The notes beneath the pieces are model-generated. The model saw only the letters and a list, made by a program, of their open reading frames with translations. It was not told the origin of the DNA and made no database searches. Below are positions 63,216-64,000 of a stretch of DNA of 64,000 nucleotides, one piece after another (position 1 is the first letter of the stretch; every line of letters begins with the position of its first letter). The translations under genes and the position numbers were made by a program. Origin of the DNA: Saccharofermentans sp. (GTDB lineage Bacteria > Bacillota > Clostridia > Saccharofermentanales > Saccharofermentanaceae). Where the stretch lies: contig JAILDX010000004.1 of the NCBI GenBank assembly GCA_024688685.1, positions 62,001 to 126,000 on the forward strand. The letters are read 5' to 3'.

Positions 63216-64000
63216 TCAGAGCATTGGAGCAACAAGTCTCAGTATGCTCCTTCCTATCCTGATAAATAAATTCGGCCTGACGGAATACTGTTCAGTAACC
63301 TCTTCGCATCTGTCAATAAGAGAATCAAATGCGTTCTTAACATCATTTATGCAGTCTGTATTGAACATAAGCACTGCATCTTCAAAATGGTGATACAGTG
63401 ATCTGAAATCAAGATTGATAGTACCTACAACGGCAACTCTGGAATCCGATACACACATCTTCGCGTGTACAAATCCGGGCTTAAACTCATAGATCCTGCA
63501 TCCTGCTGCGATCAGCGAAGAATAATAAGACTTTGTCAGTTTGTTTACCGTGACCTTGTCAGGAATGCCGGGGGTTATGATCCTTACATCAACACCGCGC
63601 TTTGAAGCAAGGCTTATTGCTCTTCTCATATTCTCGGATATAACAAGATACGGCGTGGTAAACCAGCAGTAATCCTTTGAATTATAGAGGATGTTGATAT
63701 AAACGTTCTCTCCAGTCAGTTCATCATCAAGAGGACTGTCACCATAAGGAACGATAAACCCTCTTGCATCTGTCCTCTCTATCTTTTGTTCATAGAGGAG
63801 TTTGTCTTTCTCATCCATTGACTCATCATAAAGTTCCCACATCGAAAGGAACATGACGGTAAGGTTCTTTACAGCAGGGCCTTCAAGCCTGACACCCGTG
63901 TCGTACCATTCACCGAACGGATGGGTGATATTGAAATACTCATTTGCGATATTAAACCCGCCGGTATAGCCGATCTTGCCGTCAACAACGCAGATCTTTC
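63216..64000 (-). CDS. cls: Cardiolipin synthase (5' end cut off by window edge)
   Basis: The frame is open from 63216 to the right edge (261 residues visible, N-terminus missing). Two PLD-type motifs of the phospholipase D family are visible: the first, with its His outside the window, reads KICVVDGKIGYTGGFNIANE; the second reads VHAKMCVSDSRVAVVGTINLD (H-x-K-x4-D) about 105 residues before the end. The sequence from GEWYDTGVRLEGPAV is typical of Cls, which joins two phosphatidylglycerols to give cardiolipin at the membrane. An internal ATG at 63852-63854 is not the start. It begins the right-hand operon in this window. Confidence 0.92.
   Translation of the reverse strand, partial: KICVVDGKIGYTGGFNIANEYFNITHPFGEWYDTGVRLEGPAVKNLTVMFLSMWELYDESMDEKDKLLYEQKIERTDARGFIVPYGDSPLDDELTGENVYINILYNSKDYCWFTTPYLVISENMRRAISLASKRGVDVRIITPGIPDKVTVNKLTKSYYSSLIAAGCRIYEFKPGFVHAKMCVSDSRVAVVGTINLDFRSLYHHFEDAVLMFNTDCINDVKNAFDSLIDRCEEVTEQYSVRPNLFIRIGRSILRLVAPML

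Noticed and set aside
1..64000. CRISPR arrays, rRNA genes, insertion sequences, riboswitch or T-box leaders.
   Set aside because: I saw no regularly spaced repeats, rRNA segments, transposase motifs, or long structured leaders; ilvE in particular has a leader too short for a T-box.

Overview
The window reads as chromosomal DNA of a low-to-mid GC Firmicute of the class Clostridia. The rnc-smc-ftsY block, ruvC-ruvA-ruvB with queH, recA-recX, comEC, GHKL/LytTR regulators, strong AGGAGG-type ribosome binding sites and Gram-positive LexA boxes (GAAC-N4-GTTC) all point that way. Family or genus cannot be fixed from the sequence alone. No rRNA, CRISPR array, transposase or phage gene is visible. One tRNA (Lys, CTT) is present.

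Left part (1-30 kb) is mostly housekeeping: a partial mreC at the left edge, a SEC-C zinc protein, NADP-isocitrate dehydrogenase, holA, a GH25 lysozyme lipoprotein and comEC on the minus strand. A plus-strand operon follows: ysxC, then two tandem divergent PRPP-synthase-like genes, a small membrane protein and rqcH. Next come the SOS-type ruvCAB-queH operon, a pyrimidine nucleoside phosphorylase, a Gfo/Idh oxidoreductase, tRNA-Lys, an unrecognised 502-residue coiled-coil protein, ftsY-smc-rnc, acpP, pgsA-rimO, an AlkD-like protein, an orphan cysteine-rich peptide with a double-glycine leader, and recX-recA.

Middle part (30-52 kb) holds a cyclase-family hydrolase and an MBL hydrolase, ilvE with its own promoter and terminator, galM, and ppk-ppx. 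Upstream of ppx lies the most striking region. It is a tightly packed, mostly overlapping run of twelve minus-strand genes (37532-51015). They encode a GT4 glycosyltransferase, a CDP-archaeol-synthase-like cytidylyltransferase, PssA, Psd, a UbiA prenyltransferase, two ATP-grasp/phosphohistidine phosphotransferases built like rifampin phosphotransferase, two acetyltransferase-like proteins (one a double GNAT), a membrane protein, an AMP-forming ligase and an SGNH esterase. I read this as a dedicated pathway for an unusual polar lipid or lipid-linked metabolite; the product is unknown.

Upstream of this cluster sit a CPBP membrane protease, a GHKL histidine kinase and a LytTR response regulator. 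A pair of 13-bp direct repeats spaced 21 bp, fitting LytTR binding geometry, lies in front of the protease gene. Divergently, a second two-component pair encodes a regulator with an unusual order (XRE helix-turn-helix first, receiver second) and a LytS-type kinase; its promoter carries a perfect palindrome over the -35 box.

Right part (56.5-64 kb) is one minus-strand operon read leftwards: cardiolipin synthase (cut by the window edge), an MtaD-like deaminase, a heterodimeric ABC exporter, murD and a GNAT acetyltransferase.
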